A DNA stretch of 64,000 nt from contig PABP01000032.1 in assembly GCA_002699585.1 (NCBI GenBank), positions 14,636-78,635 on the forward strand. The letters are read 5' to 3'. The position numbers and the translations under genes are program-made. Under the pieces are notes generated by a model. That model was not told the DNA's origin, ran no database searches, and saw only the letters and a program-made list of their open reading frames with translations. The stretch comes from Anaerolineaceae bacterium. GTDB lineage: Bacteria > Chloroflexota > Anaerolineae > Aggregatilineales > Phototrophicaceae. Shown piece by piece: positions 26,162 to 33,898 of the stretch (the first letter of the stretch is position 1; each line of letters begins with the position of its first letter).

Positions 26162-27932
26162 GCCAGTACGCCACATTGACGAAGATGGGGCAATTTACGC
26201 CGCCGAGATCCTGCCGCCGGAACACGATGGTACGAAATATCACGTCGACCTGGTACGAACTTCGGTTGATGACACTGGGCTGGGACGCGAGCAGCGTCTC
26301 ACTGTTGGTCAGCACAACTCCTGGATGGAGGCTGAGGAACAGCTCTACGAAGTCGAGGATGCACTCGAAAAAGACGGGATCGCCGGTTGGGGCGAGGATG
26401 CCGGGCGCCTGCGACAGCAGCCGTTTGCGGATGATGTGTTCTACATGACCGCCGTCTATCCGCCGGATACACCTGAAGGCCACGATACCGCCGCGCAATT
26501 GCTGGCAGTGGGGGAAAGCGGGATCGCCAGTTCGACCCTGGCTGTTGGCGAGCGCGAGTTGGTTGAGGCAGTGGTCAATCGACTGGATGCCATGTTTGCC
26601 GAAGAAGGTACAGATCGGTTGCTGGAAGCGGCTCGGATTGAAGCCGAGCTTAATGGGGACCAGTTATCCACCATACCCCTCTTCGACCGCGACGATGGTG
26701 CGGTGCGCCATATCGATGGTGGCGGTACGGCGCATTGGTTTGCCATCACCGAGCGCGAAGATGCAGAGACAGAGCCATATGAGTTGCGCTATTTCCGGGC
26801 GCTGGAGATGGAAGATGGCATGGGGCGGGGTGACTCGTATGCCGTGATGCCGCTGCCGGATGATGACCCTGGTTCTGCTTGGGCGCTGCCCGGCCTGGAG
26901 ATGTATCTGGAGAAAGGCGATGTCTACATGACACAGCAGTTCGCTCACGATGTGGCCGACGCTTATGGGCAGGAATTCCCTGAACCGTTGGACCTGCCCG
27001 CGCTCGACTCGCGTCCCGAGTACTACTTCGGCTATGGAGTCGGGCAGTCCAATTCGCCAAGTCTGGAAGCGGTCAAGACATGGATGGATGGCGCCGAACG
27101 GCGTTTCGACACGCTGACAGTGGGTGAATACGGTAGCTTCGATGAGGCCGCCGTTGTTGAGCGTGAGTTGGAGACGCTGCTGGATGAAAAGGGGGTGCAA
27201 GCGGCGATGAATCTCGCCGAGACAATGGCCGAGATAGACGGCTACCTCGACCCGAACCGTGACGACCCGCGTTTATTCACCCAAGGCCCGCCTGATCCAT
27301 TTGTTACGAAGCGGGAAGAAGAAATTGACAACAATTTGGCGCGATATGGTGTGACCTGGCGCGAGACGCAGGAGTGGGCATCTGACTGGCAACCTGATGA
27401 ATTAGGGCCTGATATAGAGCTGTCTACTGAGCCGCAGCCTTACTGGCGGCTGGATACACTTCCGGTCAAAGATCCCGATGGTGAGCCATTAGGACACGCC
27501 CTACACATGGTTGTCTACGACGGCGTCGAGCATGACCCGGAGATAGTCGGCACTCCGGCAATCCCCGAAGATGAACCCTTCCGCATGTTGGAGTTCGCGC
27601 ACTTCGAGACGACCGAAGCAGCGGAGAAATTCGGCGAGGAGTTCAACGGCTATCTGATGCCGGGGCTGCTGGAAGGCCCCGAACTGGCGGAGGAAGTCGC
27701 CCGGTTGGAGGGACATTCGGTGGAATGGAAGACGCCGGACGGACAGGAGCTAGCGGACTACCGCGATCTCAAGCTGACGCTGACCCGCAATCCGTCTCGC
27801 TGGCAGCCTTATAACCCGAACGCTGAGCGCGATGCACGCATCGAGGCCGAGGGGCTGTACACCGATCCCATCCATCAATTCACAATGTCTGAAGATGACA
27901 ATGATGGCAAACCATATGAAATAGAAATGTAG
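26151..27932 (+). CDS. large acidic hypothetical protein
   Basis: 593 residues from the ATG at 26151; AAGGGG lies 5 bases upstream, and the alternative GTG at 26136 is less well placed. It contains at least three loosely similar alpha/beta repeats: VRHIDEDGAIYAAEILPPEH...YHVDLVRTS, VRHIDGGGTAHWFAITERED...PYELRYFRAL and YWRLDTLPVKDPDGEPLGHAL. It is strongly acidic, with no membrane segment and no recognised family. It is the last gene of the plus-strand transfer operon. A cytosolic role such as a DNA mimic or scaffold is only a guess from charge. Confidence 0.55.
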   Translation: MTDKPVRHIDEDGAIYAAEILPPEHDGTKYHVDLVRTSVDDTGLGREQRLTVGQHNSWMEAEEQLYEVEDALEKDGIAGWGEDAGRLRQQPFADDVFYMTAVYPPDTPEGHDTAAQLLAVGESGIASSTLAVGERELVEAVVNRLDAMFAEEGTDRLLEAARIEAELNGDQLSTIPLFDRDDGAVRHIDGGGTAHWFAITEREDAETEPYELRYFRALEMEDGMGRGDSYAVMPLPDDDPGSAWALPGLEMYLEKGDVYMTQQFAHDVADAYGQEFPEPLDLPALDSRPEYYFGYGVGQSNSPSLEAVKTWMDGAERRFDTLTVGEYGSFDEAAVVERELETLLDEKGVQAAMNLAETMAEIDGYLDPNRDDPRLFTQGPPDPFVTKREEEIDNNLARYGVTWRETQEWASDWQPDELGPDIELSTEPQPYWRLDTLPVKDPDGEPLGHALHMVVYDGVEHDPEIVGTPAIPEDEPFRMLEFAHFETTEAAEKFGEEFNGYLMPGLLEGPELAEEVARLEGHSVEWKTPDGQELADYRDLKLTLTRNPSRWQPYNPNAERDARIEAEGLYTDPIHQFTMSEDDNDGKPYEIEM

Positions 27933-27935
27933 GAA

Positions 27936-27959
27936 AACCAGCCCAAAAGTGGGCTGGTT
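27936..27959. terminator. bidirectional hairpin terminator between convergent genes
   Basis: ACCAGCCC (27937-27944) pairs with GGGCTGGT (27951-27958), extended by A-T pairs, around a loop of six. On the minus strand it is followed by TTTTCC. It separates the end of the plus-strand transfer operon from the end of the minus-strand protease-like gene. Confidence 0.8.
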
Positions 27960-27963
27960 AAGG

Positions 27964-29112
27964 TCATCTAAGGTGTTGTTCTAAGAAATGAAGAATATCT
28001 TTAGCTGGTAATAGTCCAATTCCATCAGCATCTTTTTTGTTGTAATTGTATTTCAGTGCGATGATTCCAACAACTTGTCCATATTTATCAACAACAGGTG
28101 AACCACCAGCACCGGTATTTGCAGCAAGGTCAGTTACGATATAATTCTGTCCACTGAGTTCTTTAGAAAGCTCGATGATTTTACCCGATGTTGCCCTCCA
28201 TCCCATTCCACCATGAGGGTTTGGCACAAGTGCGAATACATCCATAAAGAACTCTGCCTCAATAGACGTTGGAATGTTTAGGGCAGGTAAGTCTAAGCTA
28301 TCTGCTTGAACCAAAGCTAACTCTTTTGGGGACGAATAATGTTTTACCACAAATGGCTGACTAGAGTTGTCTAAGGTTACAATATAACCCTCTTGGTCAC
28401 GCGCCTCTCCCAAAATTGTGTCTACAACAAAACCCAAAGTAATGATCTGTCCTCTTGTACCCACAACAAATCCTACGCCACGATAGTTTTCTGAGGTCGT
28501 ATCTTTACTAAGTAGAACCACGGATCTATTCAATCTTTCAAATATGGACTTGAGGGCTATATTTGCCTGTGTAGCTCGCTCTCCCTTCTCGCCTGATGCT
28601 AAGTCAATTAACGCAGCAACCCCCCCATCAAAATCAAAAATCTTTGCAAGTTCGATTGCTATGTCAGCATCTAGTGCAGAAATTGCTTTGATAGAGGCTG
28701 CAACCGTTCGTTTATCCTTGCTCTGGAGATAATCCATAAATCCACTTACAGTTTCAATGCGTGATATCTTTAATTGTTGCTCATCATGTCGATTTTGAGC
28801 TACAGCCTGTCGATTCTGATAAAATTGTGTTGCGAGGAAAAGTGCCACTGCTACTACACCACCAGTGACCAATCCCGAAATTGACTCAATAATATCCCAG
28901 ATGTCTTTTCTCGGAGCTTCAATAGCTTCTGCTAACTCAGATACTTGGGTTTCCATCGCGTTTAAGCGTTCGAGGTTAGTAGGAGTGGGTGTAACCGATA
29001 CAGTTGCAGTTGCAGGAATCGTGGGTGCTGGTGTAGAACTCTGTGCCCACACTTCGGACACAGATGTTATGGACAAAAATAAAAAAAGAGTGATTGCAAA
29101 TATAAATTTCAA
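27964..29112 (-). CDS. trypsin-fold membrane protein, probably without protease activity
   Basis: A 382-residue protein with a signal peptide (ending near VWAQ), a Thr/Pro stretch, a transmembrane helix at ~residues 65-95 (SISGLVTGGVVAVALFLATQ) and a trypsin-like domain at ~195-382. The serine motif GAGGSPVVD (~residues 338-346) is perfect, but the strand that should carry the catalytic His (usually TxxHVV) reads IITLGFVVD, and the usual acidic DLALL site reads KELALV. I read this as loss of two of the three triad residues, so the domain may be a binding module. It is separated from the transfer genes by its own strand and sits downstream of the HU gene. Confidence 0.7.
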   Translation of the reverse strand: MKFIFAITLFLFLSITSVSEVWAQSSTPAPTIPATATVSVTPTPTNLERLNAMETQVSELAEAIEAPRKDIWDIIESISGLVTGGVVAVALFLATQFYQNRQAVAQNRHDEQQLKISRIETVSGFMDYLQSKDKRTVAASIKAISALDADIAIELAKIFDFDGGVAALIDLASGEKGERATQANIALKSIFERLNRSVVLLSKDTTSENYRGVGFVVGTRGQIITLGFVVDTILGEARDQEGYIVTLDNSSQPFVVKHYSSPKELALVQADSLDLPALNIPTSIEAEFFMDVFALVPNPHGGMGWRATSGKIIELSKELSGQNYIVTDLAANTGAGGSPVVDKYGQVVGIIALKYNYNKKDADGIGLLPAKDILHFLEQHLR

Positions 29113-29150
29113 GGAAGACTCTGTTAGATTGATTAACCATAGTTTTGTAA

Positions 29151-29435
29151 TTATAGTAGACTTCTGAGTTTTTTACTCGTGCGAAGCAATACTTTTCTTA
29201 TAGTTGTTGGTGCCGAATATTCATCATTGCCGTTTTTGAGGGTTCCGGTATTTTTGCCACGTTTAATCTCCTTCACTTCTAGAACAACAAAGTTCTCTAG
29301 TTCAATACGCCCACCTGCTATTAGCTCTTCTGTCCATACGTCGATGAGTGTTTCTAGCACCAACTGCACATCACGGTTCCTCAACCGAGTGCGCCGCCCG
29401 ATCTCGCGTACCATCTTGTTCTTGTTCAAGGTCAT
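29151..29435 (-). CDS. HU/IHF-family DNA-bending protein
   Basis: A 94-residue protein with the HU layout: two N-terminal helices (NKMVREIGRRTRLRNRDVQLVLETLIDVWTEEL), then the beta-saddle (GGRIELENFVVLEVKEIKRGKN) and the arm region ending in a basic helix. The canonical RNPRTG arm motif is degenerate. It overlaps the coupling-protein gene by 4 bp and is likely cotranscribed with it. HU-type proteins often help build the relaxosome (inference for this copy). Confidence 0.85.
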   Translation of the reverse strand: MTLNKNKMVREIGRRTRLRNRDVQLVLETLIDVWTEELIAGGRIELENFVVLEVKEIKRGKNTGTLKNGNDEYSAPTTIRKVLLRTSKKLRSLL

Positions 29436-31429
29436 ACCACTGCCTCTGCTTTCTGCTTACGCTCTTGATGTTTGCGGCGCATCTCGTCCATACGGGTAAA
29501 GCGCGTGTTGTCGGCTTTCTCTCCGGCTTTGTCCATCGCCATCTGATACGCCTCTCTCAGTTTATCGCGTTTGACTTGTTCTGCCGGGGCAGACGGCAGG
29601 GCGGGTAAATCAAGCGAGATACCACGTTCCAGCAGCAGCGGCTCGACCGTTTCACCCGTTTTCAAACGACGCTTCCAGTCCTCGCGCTCGTAGAAGCGCG
29701 TCAGACGGGCGTTCAGCACGACCTGCGTGGCGAACCCGGCTTCGACGTAACGGGCGAAGATGGTGCAGTTGCCGACCTGCGGTGTGATGACCTCATCGAC
29801 GGTCAGCAGTGGTCGCGATCGGCTGTACTTATCGTCAGCAGACCCTTCCTGTGTCGCTGTGCCGCTGGCTTTGCTGTAGAACTCCGCTGTGTCCGCGTCA
29901 CAGCCGCCGTAAATGACCTGCGTCGCCAGACCCGTGAATAGCGCCTGCGTGCCTTCGTTGCCGTAAATCAGGTGGAACTGCCCCTTGGTCTGAGCACCGA
30001 TCAAGATGGAAATGCGGCGCTTACGCACCAGGTTCACATCGGCGACCAGCGAATCTAGCTTGCCGAGCGTGGGGAATTCGTCCAGGATCACACCGACTGG
30101 CATGGGCAGCGGCCCACGATTCCGTTCACCGATGGTGTCCAGGTCGAGCATGACCTTACGAAGTGTTGCGCCGAGATATGAGGCGTAAACGGCACGCATC
30201 CTGCCGGGACAGGTCAGAACGACGACGGTGGGCTGTTCGACGATCAATTCGGCATCAAAGTCGGAGGTCGCCGTGTTGTCGCGCACGTCGGTAGATGCCC
30301 AACCGGTCAATGCCGTCGCCAGGGTTGCCACCACGTTGGATGCCACCTTGCCGTCCGATCCGACCGATGCAATGAAACTGTTGGCAAGCAGGGAAGCGTC
30401 ATCTTTTTTTTCTGCCAATTTTGTCGCCAGTGCTTTGAGGTCGTTCATGGCGTTGTATATGTCACCCAGATTCGGGAAGCGGATCAGGCAGGCGGCCAGC
30501 AGTGCCGCCGCGCTGTCTGTCCAGAACTTATTATCCCCCTGCGCCGAGGGTACAAGTACATCGGCGATGGCTCGGGCGTCTGACACATTGTCAATACCTT
30601 GCGCCAGGTTATAGCGGGGTCCAATGGTCGAAGTCGGGTCATGGACGACGACCAGATGGCGGGTGATGGCAGCATATTTAAGGATGTGTCCGGTGATTTC
30701 ACCCTGCGGGTCGGCCACGACCAGCGAGTGTCCGGCCAGCATCCGGTCGGCGATGGCGGGCAGAATGATGCCCTGCGTCTTACCTGAACCCGGCCCACCA
30801 AGTGTGAGAATACCGCGTGCGATGTCCTCACCGCCCAGACAGAAACGCCCGGTGCCCAGATCGAGCCGTCGCTTGTTCTCGCCCCAGAACGCACCGAGCA
30901 GCGTCAGCCCCTCCGGGTCTTCGCGTCGAAAGCGTTTGTACTCACGTTGCGAGCAGAAGTGCGATGACCCTAGCGCACCACGCCGAACCTGTGGCGTTCG
31001 TAGCCGATCCACGCGCTCGCGTAGCCAGCCGCCGTTTTTGAGTCCGCTGTGCAAGCCGAATGAGACCACAACCCAGATAAATAGCAGCATGACCCCGAAG
31101 CCGAACAAGCGCACATGGTCGATGTTGTCCGGGCCACCGGCGATTGTGCGAATGAAAGTATTGGTCGTCTGTCTGCCGCGTACCGTCTCAATAGCAAAGT
31201 TGCTTGCCAGTGAGAAGTAAATCGTGGTGATGCCCAGCAGCACGATGCCATGTGTGAACAGCTTCAGTCCGCGTTTCCAACCGGACATGCTCTGCAGATC
31301 GCTACTGCGCTGGATGCCTGCACCAAACACGGCACTGACAATCAGAGGCATGAGCAGTGTCAGACACGACAATGGGGTGAGCAGGCTGCTCAGCAGCTCG
31401 CGCCCATCCGTGAATAGCCAGTAAATCAA
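29432..31429 (-). CDS. virD4: VirD4/TraG-family type IV coupling protein
   Basis: A 665-residue protein with N-terminal membrane helices (about residues 15-35, 60-85, 108-128). Then comes the RecA-like T4CP domain: Walker A GGPGSGKTQ (~residues 211-219), VVADPQGEITGHILKYAA, and Walker B VGVILDEFPTLGKLD (~residue 455). The SILIGAQTKGQFHLIYG motif and the TATQEGS segment are typical of TraG/TraD. It links the relaxosome to the secretion channel. Its position next to HU and, after a cargo gene, the relaxase fits this. Confidence 0.92.
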   Translation of the reverse strand: MIYWLFTDGRELLSSLLTPLSCLTLLMPLIVSAVFGAGIQRSSDLQSMSGWKRGLKLFTHGIVLLGITTIYFSLASNFAIETVRGRQTTNTFIRTIAGGPDNIDHVRLFGFGVMLLFIWVVVSFGLHSGLKNGGWLRERVDRLRTPQVRRGALGSSHFCSQREYKRFRREDPEGLTLLGAFWGENKRRLDLGTGRFCLGGEDIARGILTLGGPGSGKTQGIILPAIADRMLAGHSLVVADPQGEITGHILKYAAITRHLVVVHDPTSTIGPRYNLAQGIDNVSDARAIADVLVPSAQGDNKFWTDSAAALLAACLIRFPNLGDIYNAMNDLKALATKLAEKKDDASLLANSFIASVGSDGKVASNVVATLATALTGWASTDVRDNTATSDFDAELIVEQPTVVVLTCPGRMRAVYASYLGATLRKVMLDLDTIGERNRGPLPMPVGVILDEFPTLGKLDSLVADVNLVRKRRISILIGAQTKGQFHLIYGNEGTQALFTGLATQVIYGGCDADTAEFYSKASGTATQEGSADDKYSRSRPLLTVDEVITPQVGNCTIFARYVEAGFATQVVLNARLTRFYEREDWKRRLKTGETVEPLLLERGISLDLPALPSAPAEQVKRDKLREAYQMAMDKAGEKADNTRFTRMDEMRRKHQERKQKAEAVV

Positions 31430-31432
31430 TCG

Positions 31433-32530
31433 CTATTCCTCGTCATCTGCACGCCAGCCGATCAAGAACATAGTCCGTTGATCAACAATATATGAGACTG
31501 CTCTGTCCAGGTCGATGACTTGAAGTGAATGCGTATTATCACCTCCTTCAAACAGAGCAAGTTGATGCGTACGAGGTGCCCATGCTAGATTAATCACAGG
31601 GGAGAAACAGGTATCATAGACTTGTTGTGTGAGGGTGTCTGCGATGTAGAGATGATCATCTGCGAACGCAAGGTAACGTCCATCAGGAGACCATAACATT
31701 CCCCGAGCATCAAAATACCCAGGTGGTATCTTACTTGCTCTATAGAGAGAGTGGATGATCTCTCCGTTCAGGTCAACCAGGATAAGTTTTTCTGGCTCCT
31801 CAGAAACTTTAGGCCATGTTGTTGTTGCAAAATGCTCAGAGCTTGGGTGCCATAGGGCTTGGAAATGGGTTCGGGTTTGTGTTTCGATTGGTTCTTCTGT
31901 TGAGAGTATGTTCCAGTAAGGTTCAGACCACGCGGAGGCAATTCCTTTTTGAGCATCAGGCGTTAGCTCAAATGCAAAATGTGTCGGTGTAAAAGGTTGA
32001 TCCCAGGTTGTTATCTCTGCACTGAACGGATCAATGATAAACCAGTGTTCACCACCGTTCATATCTTTGGAATACAGTAAGTGTGAGTTATCTAGCCAGT
32101 AAAGTTGATGCCCAAAATTACGCCGCATGATGTGATAGGTATTTTCCCATGGAACGACATAGTGTCTATCCTCTATAGTGCTATAAACTTGGATTTCAAA
32201 AGTTGTGACTACCGTAACTAATCCATCAGCTTCACTTGATCCTTTGACAATTGCATACCATAGTCCGTCTGGTGATAAGTGTCCATAAGCTGGAATGCCG
32301 GTCTCCTGAATGACTGAAGATTGAATACCATTATTATTTTGACTGTACCCAATGAGCTGTCCATTATTCACAGTAAGAATCATGCCATCGAATGACCAAT
32401 CTGCAGGAGGGGTGCCTTCCTGCAAGATACATTGTTCAACAATAGACCATGGCTCATCGAGATCGCCCGATTGTCCTCGCACAACCGTGACTGCGAACAG
32501 CAGCATCAAAACGACAACGACTTGTTTCAT
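31433..32530 (-). CDS. secreted PD40-like beta-propeller protein, paralogue of 11059-12234
   Basis: A 365-residue protein with a signal peptide (VVVVLMLLFAVTVVRGQ) and PD40-like blades (GHLSPDGLWYAIV, GMLWSPDGRYLAFADD, NLAWAPRTHQLALF). It aligns along its whole length with the protein at 11059-12234. It lies 3 bp upstream of the coupling-protein gene and 33 bp downstream of the relaxase gene, inside what would otherwise be a relaxase-coupling-protein operon. Function unknown; an exported surface role is likely. Confidence 0.65.
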   Translation of the reverse strand: MKQVVVVLMLLFAVTVVRGQSGDLDEPWSIVEQCILQEGTPPADWSFDGMILTVNNGQLIGYSQNNNGIQSSVIQETGIPAYGHLSPDGLWYAIVKGSSEADGLVTVVTTFEIQVYSTIEDRHYVVPWENTYHIMRRNFGHQLYWLDNSHLLYSKDMNGGEHWFIIDPFSAEITTWDQPFTPTHFAFELTPDAQKGIASAWSEPYWNILSTEEPIETQTRTHFQALWHPSSEHFATTTWPKVSEEPEKLILVDLNGEIIHSLYRASKIPPGYFDARGMLWSPDGRYLAFADDHLYIADTLTQQVYDTCFSPVINLAWAPRTHQLALFEGGDNTHSLQVIDLDRAVSYIVDQRTMFLIGWRADDEE

Positions 32531-32563
32531 GAGACTCTCTTCCTCAATATAGGTATGCTCCCA

Positions 32564-33235
32564 TTATCGCGGAAACCAAGCCTCGAGATCGTTAGTATTC
32601 GGCGCGATTTCCGATTCTTCCTCACGCTTGCGCCGCCACTCCGGTCCAATGTTATCATCCAGCATTTCAGCGAAATGGCGCGATGCGACCTGACGGAACA
32701 GGGCATCGTGTCCGCGTTCCTTGTTGTTGTAAACAGGTAGTCGCTCAGCGACAGATGGCACAGTTCCTGATAGGACGACGTGCGTGTGTAAATGTTGTAT
32801 CGGCTCTTCACCATCCTCTTTGGGTGTGGTGAGACGGTCGTGCAAGACGTAGCTGTACTCAGGTAAATCAAAGCCGCGTTCTGTGTAATAGTCCTCGACG
32901 ACTCGCTCGGTTAGATCACAGACCAACTGCGACCGCTTCTTTTCCGGCACCAGTGCGATCAGGTCGGGCGCGGGCGAAACGACCCATGTCCAGGCCAGCA
33001 CATGCTTGCTCTGCAGGTGATTGCAATTCTCAAAGATCTCCCGATAATGTGTCCCCAGGCCAAGGTCACGCCATCGCTCATTGTTCTGCATCTGTGCGAG
33101 ATGTTCGGTTCTGTTGTCGCGATACTGAAGATACTTGAGTGTGCTGCGCAGTCCCTTGTGCCCAGTTCCGCGCCCTTTACGCTTGGGGCTTTTGTACGCG
33201 AAGTCGACGACGATGATCGCTTTGCTCAATCGCAT
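32564..33235 (-). CDS. conjugative relaxase (HUH-type)
   Basis: A 223-residue protein. The key motif is HLHTHVVLSG at residues 148-157, a histidine triad (H148, H150, H152) like motif III of HUH relaxases. N-terminal tyrosines in LKYLQYRD (Y35, Y38) are candidates for the nicking residue. The segment HVLAWTWVVSPAPDLIALV is the strand before the active site. It is short for a relaxase and has no helicase domain, as in mobilisation-type enzymes. The upstream RHH gene overlaps it by 10 bp. Its target nick site is expected nearby, probably in 33619-33898. Confidence 0.75.
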   Translation of the reverse strand: MRLSKAIIVVDFAYKSPKRKGRGTGHKGLRSTLKYLQYRDNRTEHLAQMQNNERWRDLGLGTHYREIFENCNHLQSKHVLAWTWVVSPAPDLIALVPEKKRSQLVCDLTERVVEDYYTERGFDLPEYSYVLHDRLTTPKEDGEEPIQHLHTHVVLSGTVPSVAERLPVYNNKERGHDALFRQVASRHFAEMLDDNIGPEWRRKREEESEIAPNTNDLEAWFPR

Positions 33236-33618
33236 GTTTCCTTTAGCTCACGCACGGCTTTCATTTGCGCAAGTAAGGTTTCGCTATCCTGCCTGGCAGT
33301 AATGATCGCTTCTCGAAGCGCGTTTTCGTCCTGAGCCACCAAATAGACAAGGACATTGAGATGAAAGGTCAATGCGGCTTCGAGGGAATCGACGCGCTCG
33401 CGGAGTGACTTCTGGAAATGACGACGGCTTCCGATGAGGTCTTCCTGCTCGTCCAGATACCGACGGATCGCCTCACGAATCAGGTCAGCTTCTGTCATAT
33501 CACGCGGATATTTGCTAACCAACAGAGTGAGACGATCGCGCATTTCCTGCGTCATGCTGATACTTCGTCGGACGGTTTTCTTCACTGTAGCTGTTTCCAA
33601 ACTGCACGGACACCTCAA
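33226..33618 (-). CDS. relaxosome accessory ribbon-helix-helix protein (MobC-like)
   Basis: 130 residues, or fewer if translation starts at the GTG near 33585 (VKKTVRRSISMTQEM). The region KKTVRRSISMTQEMRDRLTLLVSKYPRDMTEADLIREAIRRYLDEQ is a ribbon-helix-helix, followed by a helical C-terminus. It directly precedes and overlaps the relaxase gene, the usual place for the oriT-binding accessory protein. Confidence 0.7.
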   Translation of the reverse strand: MRCPCSLETATVKKTVRRSISMTQEMRDRLTLLVSKYPRDMTEADLIREAIRRYLDEQEDLIGSRRHFQKSLRERVDSLEAALTFHLNVLVYLVAQDENALREAIITARQDSETLLAQMKAVRELKETCD

Positions 33619-33898
33619 CTTTATTATCGTAAATCAAGGGGCATCACGGGCTGTAGGATTACAGTTTTAGTCTGTCAAAAATACGGTTTCTCCAGATTGG
33701 CGCTAACTAGCAGGTTTTGTGAGAAATATAGTCCTTTGCACCAAAATAACCTGTGCAAAACATCAGATTTATCCCCGTGTGATCACAAAAAATAGGTTAG
33801 AGTATAATTCTAGTGAAGTTAATACTTGTAAATTCAAGCTAAACCCGATGTCTATCTGAGACAATATTGGGTATTCTGAGAGTGAGTAAAATATACTT
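33619..33898. promoter_or_regulatory. intergenic control region with inverted repeat and -10 element; candidate oriT
   Basis: This divergent region separates the relaxase operon (minus) from the helicase operon (plus). An inverted repeat TTTGCAC (33735-33741) / GTGCAAA (33753-33759) with an 11-base spacer could be an operator or part of oriT. TATAAT at 33803-33808 is a perfect -10 box, about 95 bases before the helicase ATG; a good -35 is not seen. The nick site cannot be identified from sequence alone. Confidence 0.45.
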
